A stretch of DNA of 17,324 nt from the NCBI GenBank assembly GCA_947629295.1, contig CANRDH010000017.1, forward strand, positions 1 through 17,324, read 5' to 3'. Below the pieces are notes generated by a model. The model searched no databases, had not been told where the DNA came from, and saw nothing but the letters and a program-made list of their open reading frames with translations. Source of the stretch: an uncultured Clostridia bacterium (lineage in GTDB: Bacteria; Bacillota; Clostridia; Oscillospirales; Acutalibacteraceae). Position numbers and translations under genes: made by a program. Each line of letters opens with the position of its first letter. The stretch's first letter is position 1. Of this stretch, positions 5,977 to 12,763 are shown piece by piece.

Positions 5977-7077
5977 TTAACTCAGAAAATCCTTTAGCTT
6001 TTTACTTCTGCTTGGATGTCTTAGCTTGCGCAGTGCTTTTGCCTCAATCTGCCTGATGCGTTCTCTTGTAACCTTAAATTCCTCTCCGACTTCTTCAAGA
6101 GTCCTTGCTCTGCCGTCGTCGAGACCGAACCTGAGTCTGAGGACCTTAGCCTCTCTCGGTGCAAGAGTGCCGAGAACGGCAGTAAGCTGTTCCTTGAGCA
6201 ATGTGCTTGAAGCCGCGTCCTGAGGAGCGGGTGCGTCATCATCGGGAATAAAGTCGCCAAGGTGGCTGTCCTCCTCCTCACCGATAGGTGTTTCAAGAGA
6301 AACAGGCTCCTGCGCCACCTGCATTATTTCTCTTACCTTTGAAGGTGACATATTCAGAAGCTGCGCAATTTCATCCGGCGTCGGCTCATGACCCGTTTCA
6401 TGCAAAAGCTGACTTGAAGCTTTTTTGACTTTATTAATAGTTTCAACCATATGTACAGGTATCCTTATAGTTCTGGCCTGATCGGCTATTGCACGGGTTA
6501 TTGACTGTCTTATCCACCATGTGGCATATGTAGAGAATTTAAAACCTTTAGTATGGTCAAACTTATCGACTGCTTTAACCAGTCCGAGATTTCCCTCCTG
6601 TATAAGGTCAAGAAATTGCATACCCCTGCCCAGATATCGCTTTGCTATACTTACAACAAGCCTGAGATTAGCTTCGGAAAGCTTTTGCTTAGCTTCCTCG
6701 TCACCGTTTAATATTCTTATTGCAAGCTCTGTTTCTTCCTCACTTGTAAGAAGCGGTACGCTTCCTATTTCCTTAAGATACAATCTTATCGGATCATCTA
6801 TGGAAATCCCATCGGATAAATCAACCGAATTATCTGCATCGCCCGTATCAATATCCGCAAGCTCGCTGTCATTAAGAATTATACCGTCAACACTTTCTAC
6901 AATTTCTATTCCGTTTGTTTCAAGAGAATCATAGAATTTCTCCATTTGCTCTGCGTCTATATCCATTTCCGCAATAGCATCAAGTATCTCCTTATTGCTT
7001 AAATGTCCTTTCGTCTTTCCCAGTTCCGTAAGCTCCTTGAGCACGGTCTTTTTATCTGGCTGAGTTTCGTTCGTCAT
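5977..7077 (-). CDS. rpoD: Primary sigma factor RpoD/SigA, copy 1
   Basis: This 366-residue group 1 sigma-70 has region 1.1 (about 8-63), region 1.2 from DDPIRLYLKEIG (94), region 2 with ANLRLVVSIAKRYLGRGMQF (136-155), LDLIQEGN, and the promoter-melting FSTYATWWIRQ (181-191, Trp187/188). Region 3.0 is RIPVHMVETINK. The 3.2 finger is TPIGEEEDSHLGDFIPDD (263-280). Region 4.2 is EEFKVTRERIRQIE, ending RHPSRSKKLKDFLS. All -10 and -35 contact residues are present. The frame runs 16 codons further upstream, but AGGAGG sits 5 nt before the ATG at 7077, which begins MTNETQPDKK. It is last in the dgt-dnaG-rpoD group, 72 bp after the sigma-like gene. Its last four residues (DFLS) are missing from copy 2. 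Which copy is the main vegetative sigma is not evident. Confidence 0.95.
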   Translation of the reverse strand: MTNETQPDKKTVLKELTELGKTKGHLSNKEILDAIAEMDIDAEQMEKFYDSLETNGIEIVESVDGIILNDSELADIDTGDADNSVDLSDGISIDDPIRLYLKEIGSVPLLTSEEETELAIRILNGDEEAKQKLSEANLRLVVSIAKRYLGRGMQFLDLIQEGNLGLVKAVDKFDHTKGFKFSTYATWWIRQSITRAIADQARTIRIPVHMVETINKVKKASSQLLHETGHEPTPDEIAQLLNMSPSKVREIMQVAQEPVSLETPIGEEEDSHLGDFIPDDDAPAPQDAASSTLLKEQLTAVLGTLAPREAKVLRLRFGLDDGRARTLEEVGEEFKVTRERIRQIEAKALRKLRHPSRSKKLKDFLS

Positions 7078-7149
7078 AATAACCTCCTGATAATAATTAT
7101 AACCGAAAAGGAAAAATCTCCGCATTTATGCAGCCGCGGATCGGTTTGT

Positions 7150-8238
7150 TCAAAGCGCGTCCGCTGTCTGCGGCGCTCCCAGCATACGGAGTGCTTGTTG
7201 TTCGCATTTTTTGATTTCTTCCGTATCCTCTCCAAGCTTTTCGGCTATTTCCTCTGCTGTCATAGCTTTATTATGTCCTATCCCGAAGCGCATGGCTATG
7301 ATTTTTGCCTCTTTTTCCGGCAGAGCGGCAAGTATATCCTCAACCTGCTTTGACAGCTGCTTTTCGGCTTCACTTTTTTGTTGTTCAGGAACCTCGGCAG
7401 CAGTTGCTTTCTCACACCGCGCTGAAGTCTTTCCGTCGGAAATATCCCTCAGGGCTGCCCTTGCGGCGGATATTCTTTCCTGAGGTATATCCAAAATTTC
7501 GGACAGCTCCCTATCTGTCAGTTTCCTTTTGTTTTCCCCCGTATTTTTTCCGGTTTCTTCAAGTATTTTGGATATGTCCTCCGCAAGTCCCGCAGGAAGC
7601 CTCACGGTTTCATGATCATTATCGGTCAGCTCAAGCAATTTTCGGTTTATTCTGAAAGCGGCGTAAGCAAAAAAGCTTATGTTTTTGCTGTAATCAAATT
7701 GTTCCGCCGCCGACATAAGCTCCATATTCCCCTCCTGAACAAGATCAAGAAAAAGAACATTCTTCCCAAGATACTTATATGCAAGGGCAACAGGAATGAA
7801 CATAGCTGATTCGATCAGCCTTTCTTTCTTATCCTCTTCACCGTCTGCAATATCAAAAATCAGATCTCTTTCCTCACCGTGCGATATTACCGGTATATTG
7901 ACTATTTCATCAAAATACAGTTTTATGGGATCATCGTTTTTTCTCATGGCTGTTTTATTTTCATTCTCAAGAGGATATTTTAATATTTCCTTCAGCATTT
8001 CCTTAAAATACCTGTTATCAAACGGATATTCCGCATACGGCAGCACATCAATGCCTCTGTCAGCCAGAGCACACAAAATCTCAGTGAATTTTTCCTCGGT
8101 GATGTCCGGATATTCTGCAAACCTTTCAAGCCTGTCAATATAAACCCATCCCGAAGCGGATGCCTCGGATATCAGGCTACTGTAATACGAGTATGATTCG
8201 GTGTTTCCGCAATCGTCCAATATTTCCTTATCTATCAT
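7150..8238 (-). CDS. Divergent sigma-70-like protein lacking promoter-reading residues
   Basis: This 362-residue protein aligns end to end with its RpoD neighbours. There is a region 1.1-like winged helix (~20-70), region 1.2 (DDPIKLYFDEIVNIP, 102-116), regions 2.1-2.2 (KYLGKNVLFLDLVQEGN, 155-171), a region 3 stretch (RKLTDRELSEILDIP), and region 4.1 (LPEKEAKIIAMRFGIG, 306-321). Core-polymerase contacts are thus kept. DNA contacts are not. The YATWWIRQ block is YAAFRINR (192-199), so both tryptophans, Arg and Gln are lost. The Asn of ANLRLV is Ala145. RIPVHMxE is RLPAGLAE. The PIGEEEDSHLGD finger is replaced by Lys/Ala/Glu sequence (~265-285). VTRERIRQ is EDTEEIKK. The gene is intact with GGAGGAATT before ATG (8238), so it is unlikely to be a fresh pseudogene. 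It may be a decoy sigma, a sigma-holding or core-binding regulator, or a sigma of altered specificity. Confidence 0.85.
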   Translation of the reverse strand: MIDKEILDDCGNTESYSYYSSLISEASASGWVYIDRLERFAEYPDITEEKFTEILCALADRGIDVLPYAEYPFDNRYFKEMLKEILKYPLENENKTAMRKNDDPIKLYFDEIVNIPVISHGEERDLIFDIADGEEDKKERLIESAMFIPVALAYKYLGKNVLFLDLVQEGNMELMSAAEQFDYSKNISFFAYAAFRINRKLLELTDNDHETVRLPAGLAEDISKILEETGKNTGENKRKLTDRELSEILDIPQERISAARAALRDISDGKTSARCEKATAAEVPEQQKSEAEKQLSKQVEDILAALPEKEAKIIAMRFGIGHNKAMTAEEIAEKLGEDTEEIKKCEQQALRMLGAPQTADAL

Positions 8239-8253
8239 AATTCCTCCGTTGCA

Positions 8254-8283
8254 CAAAAGTGATATTCCCGTAAATACGAGAAT
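8254..8283 (-). other. Hairpin between rpoD copy 2 and the sigma-like gene
   Basis: Minus-strand ATTCTCGT-ATTT-ACGGGAAT forms an eight-pair stem (one wobble) with a four-nt loop. It is followed, after ATCAC, by TTTT and then the ribosome site of the sigma-like gene. The short U-run makes it at best a weak terminator; it may be a processing or attenuation point between two sigma genes. Confidence 0.45.
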
Positions 8284-8295
8284 AACTCTGTTTCA

Positions 8296-9381
8296 TCATT
8301 TCAGCTTTTTACTTCTGCTCGGGTGTCTGAGCTTCCGCAGCGCCTTGGCTTCAATCTGTCTTATCCTTTCACGGGTGACCTCGAAAACGTCCCCGACCTC
8401 CTCAAGCGTCCTCGGTCTGCCGTCATCTAGTCCGAAGCGCAGACGTATGACCTTTTCCTCACGGGGCGTAAGAGTTGACAGAACATCCGAAAGCTGTTCC
8501 TTAAGCATAGTCTGTGAGGCAGCCTCCTGCGGGGTAAGTGTGGAATCATCGGGAATAAAATCCCCGAGATGACTGTCTTCCTCCTCACCGATAGGCGTTT
8601 CAAGAGAAACGGGCTCCTGTGAAGCGCGCATCGCCTCGCATATCTTATCTGTTGAAATATTAAGATATTCCGATATCTCCTCAACAGTAGGCTCATGTCC
8701 GTTTTCATGCAGAAGCTGACCCGACGCTTTTTTTATTTTGTTTATGGTTTCCCCCATATGCACAGGTATTCTTATCGTCCTTGCCTGATCGGCTATCGCA
8801 CGGGTTATTGCCTGTCTTATCCACCATGTCGCATAGGTCGAAAACTTGAAGCCCTTTGTATGGTCAAATTTTTCAACCGCTTTCATAAGACCCAGGTTGC
8901 CCTCCTGTATCAAATCCAGAAATTGCATTCCTCTTCCGAGATAGCGTTTTGCTATACTTACAACAAGTCTAAGATTCGCCTCAACAAGTCTTTGGCTCGC
9001 CTGCTCGTCCCCCTCAAGTATCTTTACCGCAAGCTCAGCCTCCTCATTCGGCAAAAGCAGCGGAACCCGTCCGATTTCCTTAAGGTATATTCTCACGGGA
9101 TCATCGGTAAAGACAACGGAATCACTTATATCGGTATCCTTTTCAATGCTTTCGGACATATCTGTAAGCTCCTCATCGTCAAGCATTAAATCGTCCATTG
9201 TTTCAACTATTTCCACACCGCTGGATTCGAGCATATCATAAAAACGCTCCATCTGTTCGGGTTCAATATCCATCTCACCGGTAGCGTCAAAAATCTCCTT
9301 GTTTGTAAGCTGTCCCTTACTTTTTCCTATTTCAATCAAATCATTAAGGATATTTTTCTTATCAGTCTGCTGTACGCTCAT
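8296..9381 (-). CDS. rpoD: Primary sigma factor RpoD/SigA-type, copy 2
   Basis: This 361-residue group 1 sigma-70 is intact in every region: 1.1 (about 8-62), DDPVRIYLKEIGRVP (93-107), ANLRLVVSIAKRYLGRGMQF (135-154), FSTYATWWIRQ (180-190, Trp186/187), RIPVHMGETINK, finger TPIGEEEDSHLGD (262-274), and VTRERIRQIEAKALRKLRHP (335-354). It is nearly identical to copy 1 in regions 2 and 4. It differs mainly in region 1.1, the acidic linker (~64-92), region 3.1 and the C terminus, which stops after SRSKKLK with two tandem TGA codons. AGGAGG lies 8-9 nt before the ATG at 9381, rather than the ATG at 9399 that overlaps the dnaG stop. It directly follows dnaG, the classic rpoD position, so it is probably the ancestral locus. 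Two complete primary sigmas in one cluster is unusual for a Firmicute. Confidence 0.95.
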   Translation of the reverse strand: MSVQQTDKKNILNDLIEIGKSKGQLTNKEIFDATGEMDIEPEQMERFYDMLESSGVEIVETMDDLMLDDEELTDMSESIEKDTDISDSVVFTDDPVRIYLKEIGRVPLLLPNEEAELAVKILEGDEQASQRLVEANLRLVVSIAKRYLGRGMQFLDLIQEGNLGLMKAVEKFDHTKGFKFSTYATWWIRQAITRAIADQARTIRIPVHMGETINKIKKASGQLLHENGHEPTVEEISEYLNISTDKICEAMRASQEPVSLETPIGEEEDSHLGDFIPDDSTLTPQEAASQTMLKEQLSDVLSTLTPREEKVIRLRFGLDDGRPRTLEEVGDVFEVTRERIRQIEAKALRKLRHPSRSKKLK

Positions 9382-9395
9382 AAATTCTCCTCCTG

Positions 9396-11186
9396 TCATT
9401 GCTTCTTATCCTTCATTTTTCTGAGCTTATTTTTAATATATTCGTTTAAAGCCTCCGGGTCGGAGTTTTCTATCTGCTCAGGCGTCAGACGCTGTGCCTC
9501 GTCCTCGAGCATAAGTATATATTTTTCCGCAGCCGCCCACGGGTCGTTTTCTCTCGTATGGGAAATAACTATTCTTGTTATACTGTTCATTTCATCAACT
9601 GAAAAATCTCCCGATATATCCGCAAGGGTTATCTCCCTGTTGTTTTTTACCCTATCGCTCAGAACATCATATATTCTTCTGTTAAAGCTTGTAATGAAAA
9701 GCTCGGGGTTTACTCTCCGGACCACCTTTATTGCAACATCCGGGTTCAGAATCATAACGGCAATCAAAGCCTCCTCCGCAGACGCTGCTCTGAGCCTGAA
9801 ACGCTTTTCCGTATTCATTCTGTCATTAACAGCCGAGAGCTCATTTGCCGCCCTCCTTTGCTCCTCGCCTTTGAATTTATTTTCCTTTCTCCTGAAATTC
9901 CTCTGCACGATCTGTAAAAAAGCACTTTTTTCAACATTAAGCTCCGCAGAGAGCTTTGCTGCATATATATCCCTCTCAACAGGATTCTCTATATCGGACA
10001 TAAGCACAGCCGCCCTGTTGAGAAATTCAACTCTCTGTTCGTCGGATTTCAGATTAAAGCCCGACCTGAGCTTGTTAAGTCTGTATTCTATATCATTTCC
10101 CGATTTCTCAAGCAGCATACCGAATCTGGCGCTTCCCTGTTCTCCGTAGGATTTTATAAATTCATCCGGGTCCTTGCCGTTCGGCACCGTCAGAACCTTC
10201 ACCCTCAGTCCGGTCGGTCTGAGTATGCCTATTGCTCTTTGCGTGGCCTTCTGCCCCGCCTCGTCGGCATCATAACATATCACCACTTCATCACAATAGC
10301 GCTTTATAAGCATAGCCTGTTCATTTGTAAGAGCGGTTCCGAGTGTTGCCACGGCATTTTCAAACCCCGCCTGATGCAGAGCAATGACATCCATATATCC
10401 CTCAACAAGAATGAGCTGACCGTTTGCTTTGTTTTTTGCAAATTGAAGTGCAAACAAATTTCTGCTCTTATTGAAAACAGGCGTATCCGAGGTATTCAGA
10501 TACTTAGGCTTTATATCCGACATAATTCTTCCGCCGAAAGCGATAACATTGCCTCTGAGGTCAATTATCGGGAACATGATCCTGTCGGAAAATCTGTCAA
10601 AGGGATAGCCCTTTTTTGACTGATTCGCAAGATTTGCAGATATTATTTCGCTGCCCGAAAAGCCTTTGGATTTGAGGTGATTCACAAGCTCAAACCGCGA
10701 TGCGGGAGAATAGCCAAGACCGAAATGAATAATGGTTTTTTCGGAAAGCTGACGCTTTCTGAGATAGTCGAGCGCCTGTTGTCCGCCGGGCGTATAAAGC
10801 TGCTTATGATAAAACCTCGCCGCCTCTCGGTTAGCCTCATATATTCTCGTCTTAAGCCTGCCCATACCGTCGTCTCTGCCATCCTCCGGAACAGTCATGC
10901 CAACCCTCCCGGCAAGAAGTTTTACAGCTTCAACATAGTCAAGATTTTCTATTCTTCTTATAAATGTTATCGCGTCTCCTCCCACCCCGCATCCGAAGCA
11001 ATGGAAAAAACCGTTTTCCGGCGATACGCTGAACGAAGGAGTTTTTTCATTATGGAACGGGCACAGTCCCATATAATTTCTTCCGGTTTTTTTAAGCCTT
11101 ACATAGCTTGAGATCACGTCTTCTATAATGATACGTGCTTTAAGCTCCTGTATAAATTCATCAGGTATAGGCAATTTCTTACACAT
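9396..11186 (-). CDS. dnaG: DNA primase
   Basis: DnaG makes the RNA primers for replication and works with the replicative helicase. The 596-residue protein is full length. The N-terminal CHCC zinc finger has Cys42, His45, Cys63 and Cys66 (LCPFHNEKTPSF, FFHCFGCG). The polymerase core carries PKYLNTSDTPVFNKSRNLF (227-245). The TOPRIM domain has Glu262 in LILVEGYMDVIAL and Asp306/Asp308 in CYDADEAG. The C-terminal third (~370-596) is the helicase-binding helical region, with a charged tail (KLRKMKDKKQ). The start ATG at 11186 has AAGGAAAGGA before it. It lies 74 bp after dgt and 14 bp before rpoD copy 2, so the three are surely co-transcribed. Confidence 0.97.
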   Translation of the reverse strand: MCKKLPIPDEFIQELKARIIIEDVISSYVRLKKTGRNYMGLCPFHNEKTPSFSVSPENGFFHCFGCGVGGDAITFIRRIENLDYVEAVKLLAGRVGMTVPEDGRDDGMGRLKTRIYEANREAARFYHKQLYTPGGQQALDYLRKRQLSEKTIIHFGLGYSPASRFELVNHLKSKGFSGSEIISANLANQSKKGYPFDRFSDRIMFPIIDLRGNVIAFGGRIMSDIKPKYLNTSDTPVFNKSRNLFALQFAKNKANGQLILVEGYMDVIALHQAGFENAVATLGTALTNEQAMLIKRYCDEVVICYDADEAGQKATQRAIGILRPTGLRVKVLTVPNGKDPDEFIKSYGEQGSARFGMLLEKSGNDIEYRLNKLRSGFNLKSDEQRVEFLNRAAVLMSDIENPVERDIYAAKLSAELNVEKSAFLQIVQRNFRRKENKFKGEEQRRAANELSAVNDRMNTEKRFRLRAASAEEALIAVMILNPDVAIKVVRRVNPELFITSFNRRIYDVLSDRVKNNREITLADISGDFSVDEMNSITRIVISHTRENDPWAAAEKYILMLEDEAQRLTPEQIENSDPEALNEYIKNKLRKMKDKKQ

Positions 11187-11265
11187 TCCTTTCCTTATTT
11201 CCGATAATCTTTATTGTTCTGCACAAATCGGTGAAAGCATCCCGTGAATCATCCACGCAAATCAT
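11179..11265 (-). CDS. Possible 28-codon bridging ORF between dgt and dnaG
   Basis: An open frame starts with an ATG that overlaps the dgt stop (ATGA). It runs across the whole intergenic gap and ends with a TAA 8 nt inside dnaG. It reads MICVDDSRDAFTDLCRTIKI then IGNKERNV. There is no strong ribosome site (GGTGAG abuts the ATG). It could pass ribosomes from dgt to dnaG, or be chance. No family is recognised. Confidence 0.25.
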   Translation of the reverse strand: MICVDDSRDAFTDLCRTIKIIGNKERNV

Positions 11266-12263
11266 CTCACCACCCATGAATTAGGAACAAATATTCTTTT
11301 AAACTGCTCTATCGCATATCTGTCAGTCATTCCTGCAAGAAAATCACATACAGCACGCTCGACCGATTCGGTTTGTGCGGTACGTCTGTTTTCCTCCGGC
11401 ATAAGCTCCGGACGCTTTACAAAATACTCATAAAGAAGCGAGATAAAATCCGGGACCTTCTTTTCCTCATGCTTTGCATATTCATTGCAGTAAACATTGG
11501 TAAACATGAATTTATACAGGCTGTCAAAAACCTCCTGAACCTCATCTCCCATTCTGAGGTCATTACCCTCAGAATTTTCTATCAGGGAAAGTACAAGAGC
11601 ATTTATTCTTTCGGAAGTAGTTTTTCCCAGAATCCCTATCACATCTCCCGGGAGGTCATTTACCGATATTATACCCGCCCTTACCGCATCATCTATATCA
11701 TGATTTATATATGCTATCCTGTCCGCTGTCCTTACAATCCTTCCCTCGAGTGTATCAGCTTCCCTGCCCGTTGTATGGCACAATATACCGTTTCTCGTTT
11801 CATATGTAAGATTAAGCCCCCTGCCGTCCTTTTCAAGAAGCTCCACTACTCTCAGACTTTGCTCATAATGTCTGAAGCCTCCCGGCATTAGACTGTCAAG
11901 CGCCCTTTCACCCGCATGACCAAACGGCGTATGTCCCAAATCATGCGCAAGAGATATTGCCTCTGTCAGATCCTCATTGAGCCGCAATGCCCTTGCAACT
12001 GTACGTGCTATCTGGGAAACCTCAAGAGTATGAGTAAGCCTTGTGCGGTAGTGGTCGCCCTCGGGAGAAAGAAAAACCTGCGTTTTATGCTTCAGCCTGC
12101 GGAAAGCCTTACAGTGTATCACCCTGTCCCTGTCCCGCTGAAAATCCGTCCTTACAGGACATTTTTCTTCTTCTCGCTCTCTGCCTGCGGTTTTTGAGGA
12201 AAGGCATGCAAATGGGGAAAGTATTTTCGTTTCTATCTCTTCGCTTTGCTCTCTTATATTCAC
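11262..12263 (-). CDS. dgt: HD-domain dNTP triphosphohydrolase (dGTPase-like)
   Basis: This family cleaves dNTPs, typically dGTP, to the nucleoside and triphosphate, tuning DNA precursor pools. The 333-residue protein has the complete HD site: His78 in RTRLTHTLEVSQIA, His107-Asp108 in ISLAHDLGHTPFGHAGE, and Asp181 in TADRIAYINHD. Also typical are FQRDRDRVIHCKAFRRLKHK and VFLSPEGDHYRTRLTHT. The start is GTG at 12263, because GGGAGG stands 7 nt before it. A TTG seven codons upstream has no ribosome site. Its place before dnaG and rpoD is the usual Clostridia order and links it to replication. The start of the operon is preceded by ~170 bp of very AT-rich DNA in which I could not identify a convincing minus-strand promoter. 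Confidence 0.93.
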   Translation of the reverse strand: MNIREQSEEIETKILSPFACLSSKTAGREREEEKCPVRTDFQRDRDRVIHCKAFRRLKHKTQVFLSPEGDHYRTRLTHTLEVSQIARTVARALRLNEDLTEAISLAHDLGHTPFGHAGERALDSLMPGGFRHYEQSLRVVELLEKDGRGLNLTYETRNGILCHTTGREADTLEGRIVRTADRIAYINHDIDDAVRAGIISVNDLPGDVIGILGKTTSERINALVLSLIENSEGNDLRMGDEVQEVFDSLYKFMFTNVYCNEYAKHEEKKVPDFISLLYEYFVKRPELMPEENRRTAQTESVERAVCDFLAGMTDRYAIEQFKRIFVPNSWVVR

Positions 12264-12435
12264 TGCAGTACCTCCCGATTTCAAGTCATAAAATACTTTC
12301 TGTAAAAATATACGCAGAAATTTTTTTTACACCTTTAAATTTATTCAAAAAAGTTTTTCGGGTACATAATAGGAATAAAAATATAACAACAAAGTTATTT
12401 CTTAGACTTAATCTGTTTTATTTCTTAATAATAAC

Positions 12436-12464
12436 TTGAAAAATCTCCTGTTTTTTGATACTAT
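12436..12464 (+). promoter_or_regulatory. sigma-A-type promoter for the XRE remnant and MutS-like gene
   Basis: TTGAAA (12436-12441) and TACTAT (12459-12464), 17 bp apart. It is the only clear promoter reading rightward in the AT-rich gap (12264-12498) that separates the divergent dgt and HTH genes. The rest of the gap is A/T tracts with no recognised gene. Confidence 0.6.
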
Positions 12465-12477
12465 AAAAATACAAAAA

Positions 12478-12494
12478 ATCAACGAGGGGTTGAT
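12478..12494 (+). repeat. Inverted repeat enclosing the ribosome site of the XRE remnant
   Basis: ATCAAC-GAGGG-GTTGAT is a perfect 6-bp inverted repeat whose loop is the Shine-Dalgarno sequence. TTGATAC also occurs twice, at 12455-12461 and 12490-12496. It may be an operator for the HTH protein or an RNA hairpin presenting the ribosome site. Confidence 0.45.
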
Positions 12495-12498
12495 ACAA

Positions 12499-12714
12499 AT
12501 GAGCATTATCGGCAAGCAAATAAAAAAATACCGCACTGCAAAAGGTATTACACAGGAGCGGCTCGGTGAACCGATCGGCGTTACCACACAGGAAGTATCA
12601 AAATGGGGGCGCTCAGGCACACCCGACGCTGAACTGCCGCCGAATTTATCGCAGACACCGGGCATAGGCATTGACGCACTGTCCGGCCGTAAGCAGATCT
12701 TTTATACAATCTGA
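12499..12714 (+). pseudogene. Truncated XRE-family helix-turn-helix regulator
   Basis: The 71-codon frame begins MSIIGKQIKKYRTAKGITQE, then RLGEPIGVTTQEVSKW, a clear Cro/C1-type HTH (~residues 5-58) of the common Firmicutes sort. From Trp38 on it departs from the usual pattern: WGRSGTPDAELPPNLSQTPG instead of the typical WERGGTPDAELLPNIA-like sequence, then IGIDALSGRKQ and an early stop. Related proteins usually carry a further sensory or repeat region after this point. I read it as the N-terminal remnant of a longer regulator, though a short stand-alone repressor cannot be excluded. GAGGGG lies 9 nt before ATG. The MutS-like gene starts 50 nt after its stop, and the boundary may mark an old deletion. 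Confidence 0.6.
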
Positions 12715-12763
12715 TAGAAAGGAAAACAATAAAATCTATTTCAATTTTATTGCAAAAAGTAAT

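Noticed and set aside
7083..7110. TATAAT upstream of rpoD copy 1 as a separate promoter
   Set aside because: No acceptable -35 at 16-18 bp (best is TGCGGA), and the start point would fall on the ribosome site.
7078..7149. TCCGC/GCGGA hairpin followed by TTTTT between the sigma-like gene and rpoD copy 1 as a terminator
   Set aside because: Only five pairs with a 12-nt loop and an interrupted T-run. It would cut off rpoD copy 1, which has no clear promoter of its own.
12264..12435. AT-rich gap upstream of dgt as a replication origin or attachment site
   Set aside because: A/T tracts only; no DnaA-box cluster, direct repeats or integrase nearby.
12671..12763. Upstream extension of the MutS-like protein to an earlier start
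   Set aside because: The extra 31 residues run through the HTH gene in another frame and do not resemble the family start. The protein begins naturally with MDNFSLLYPQDK.
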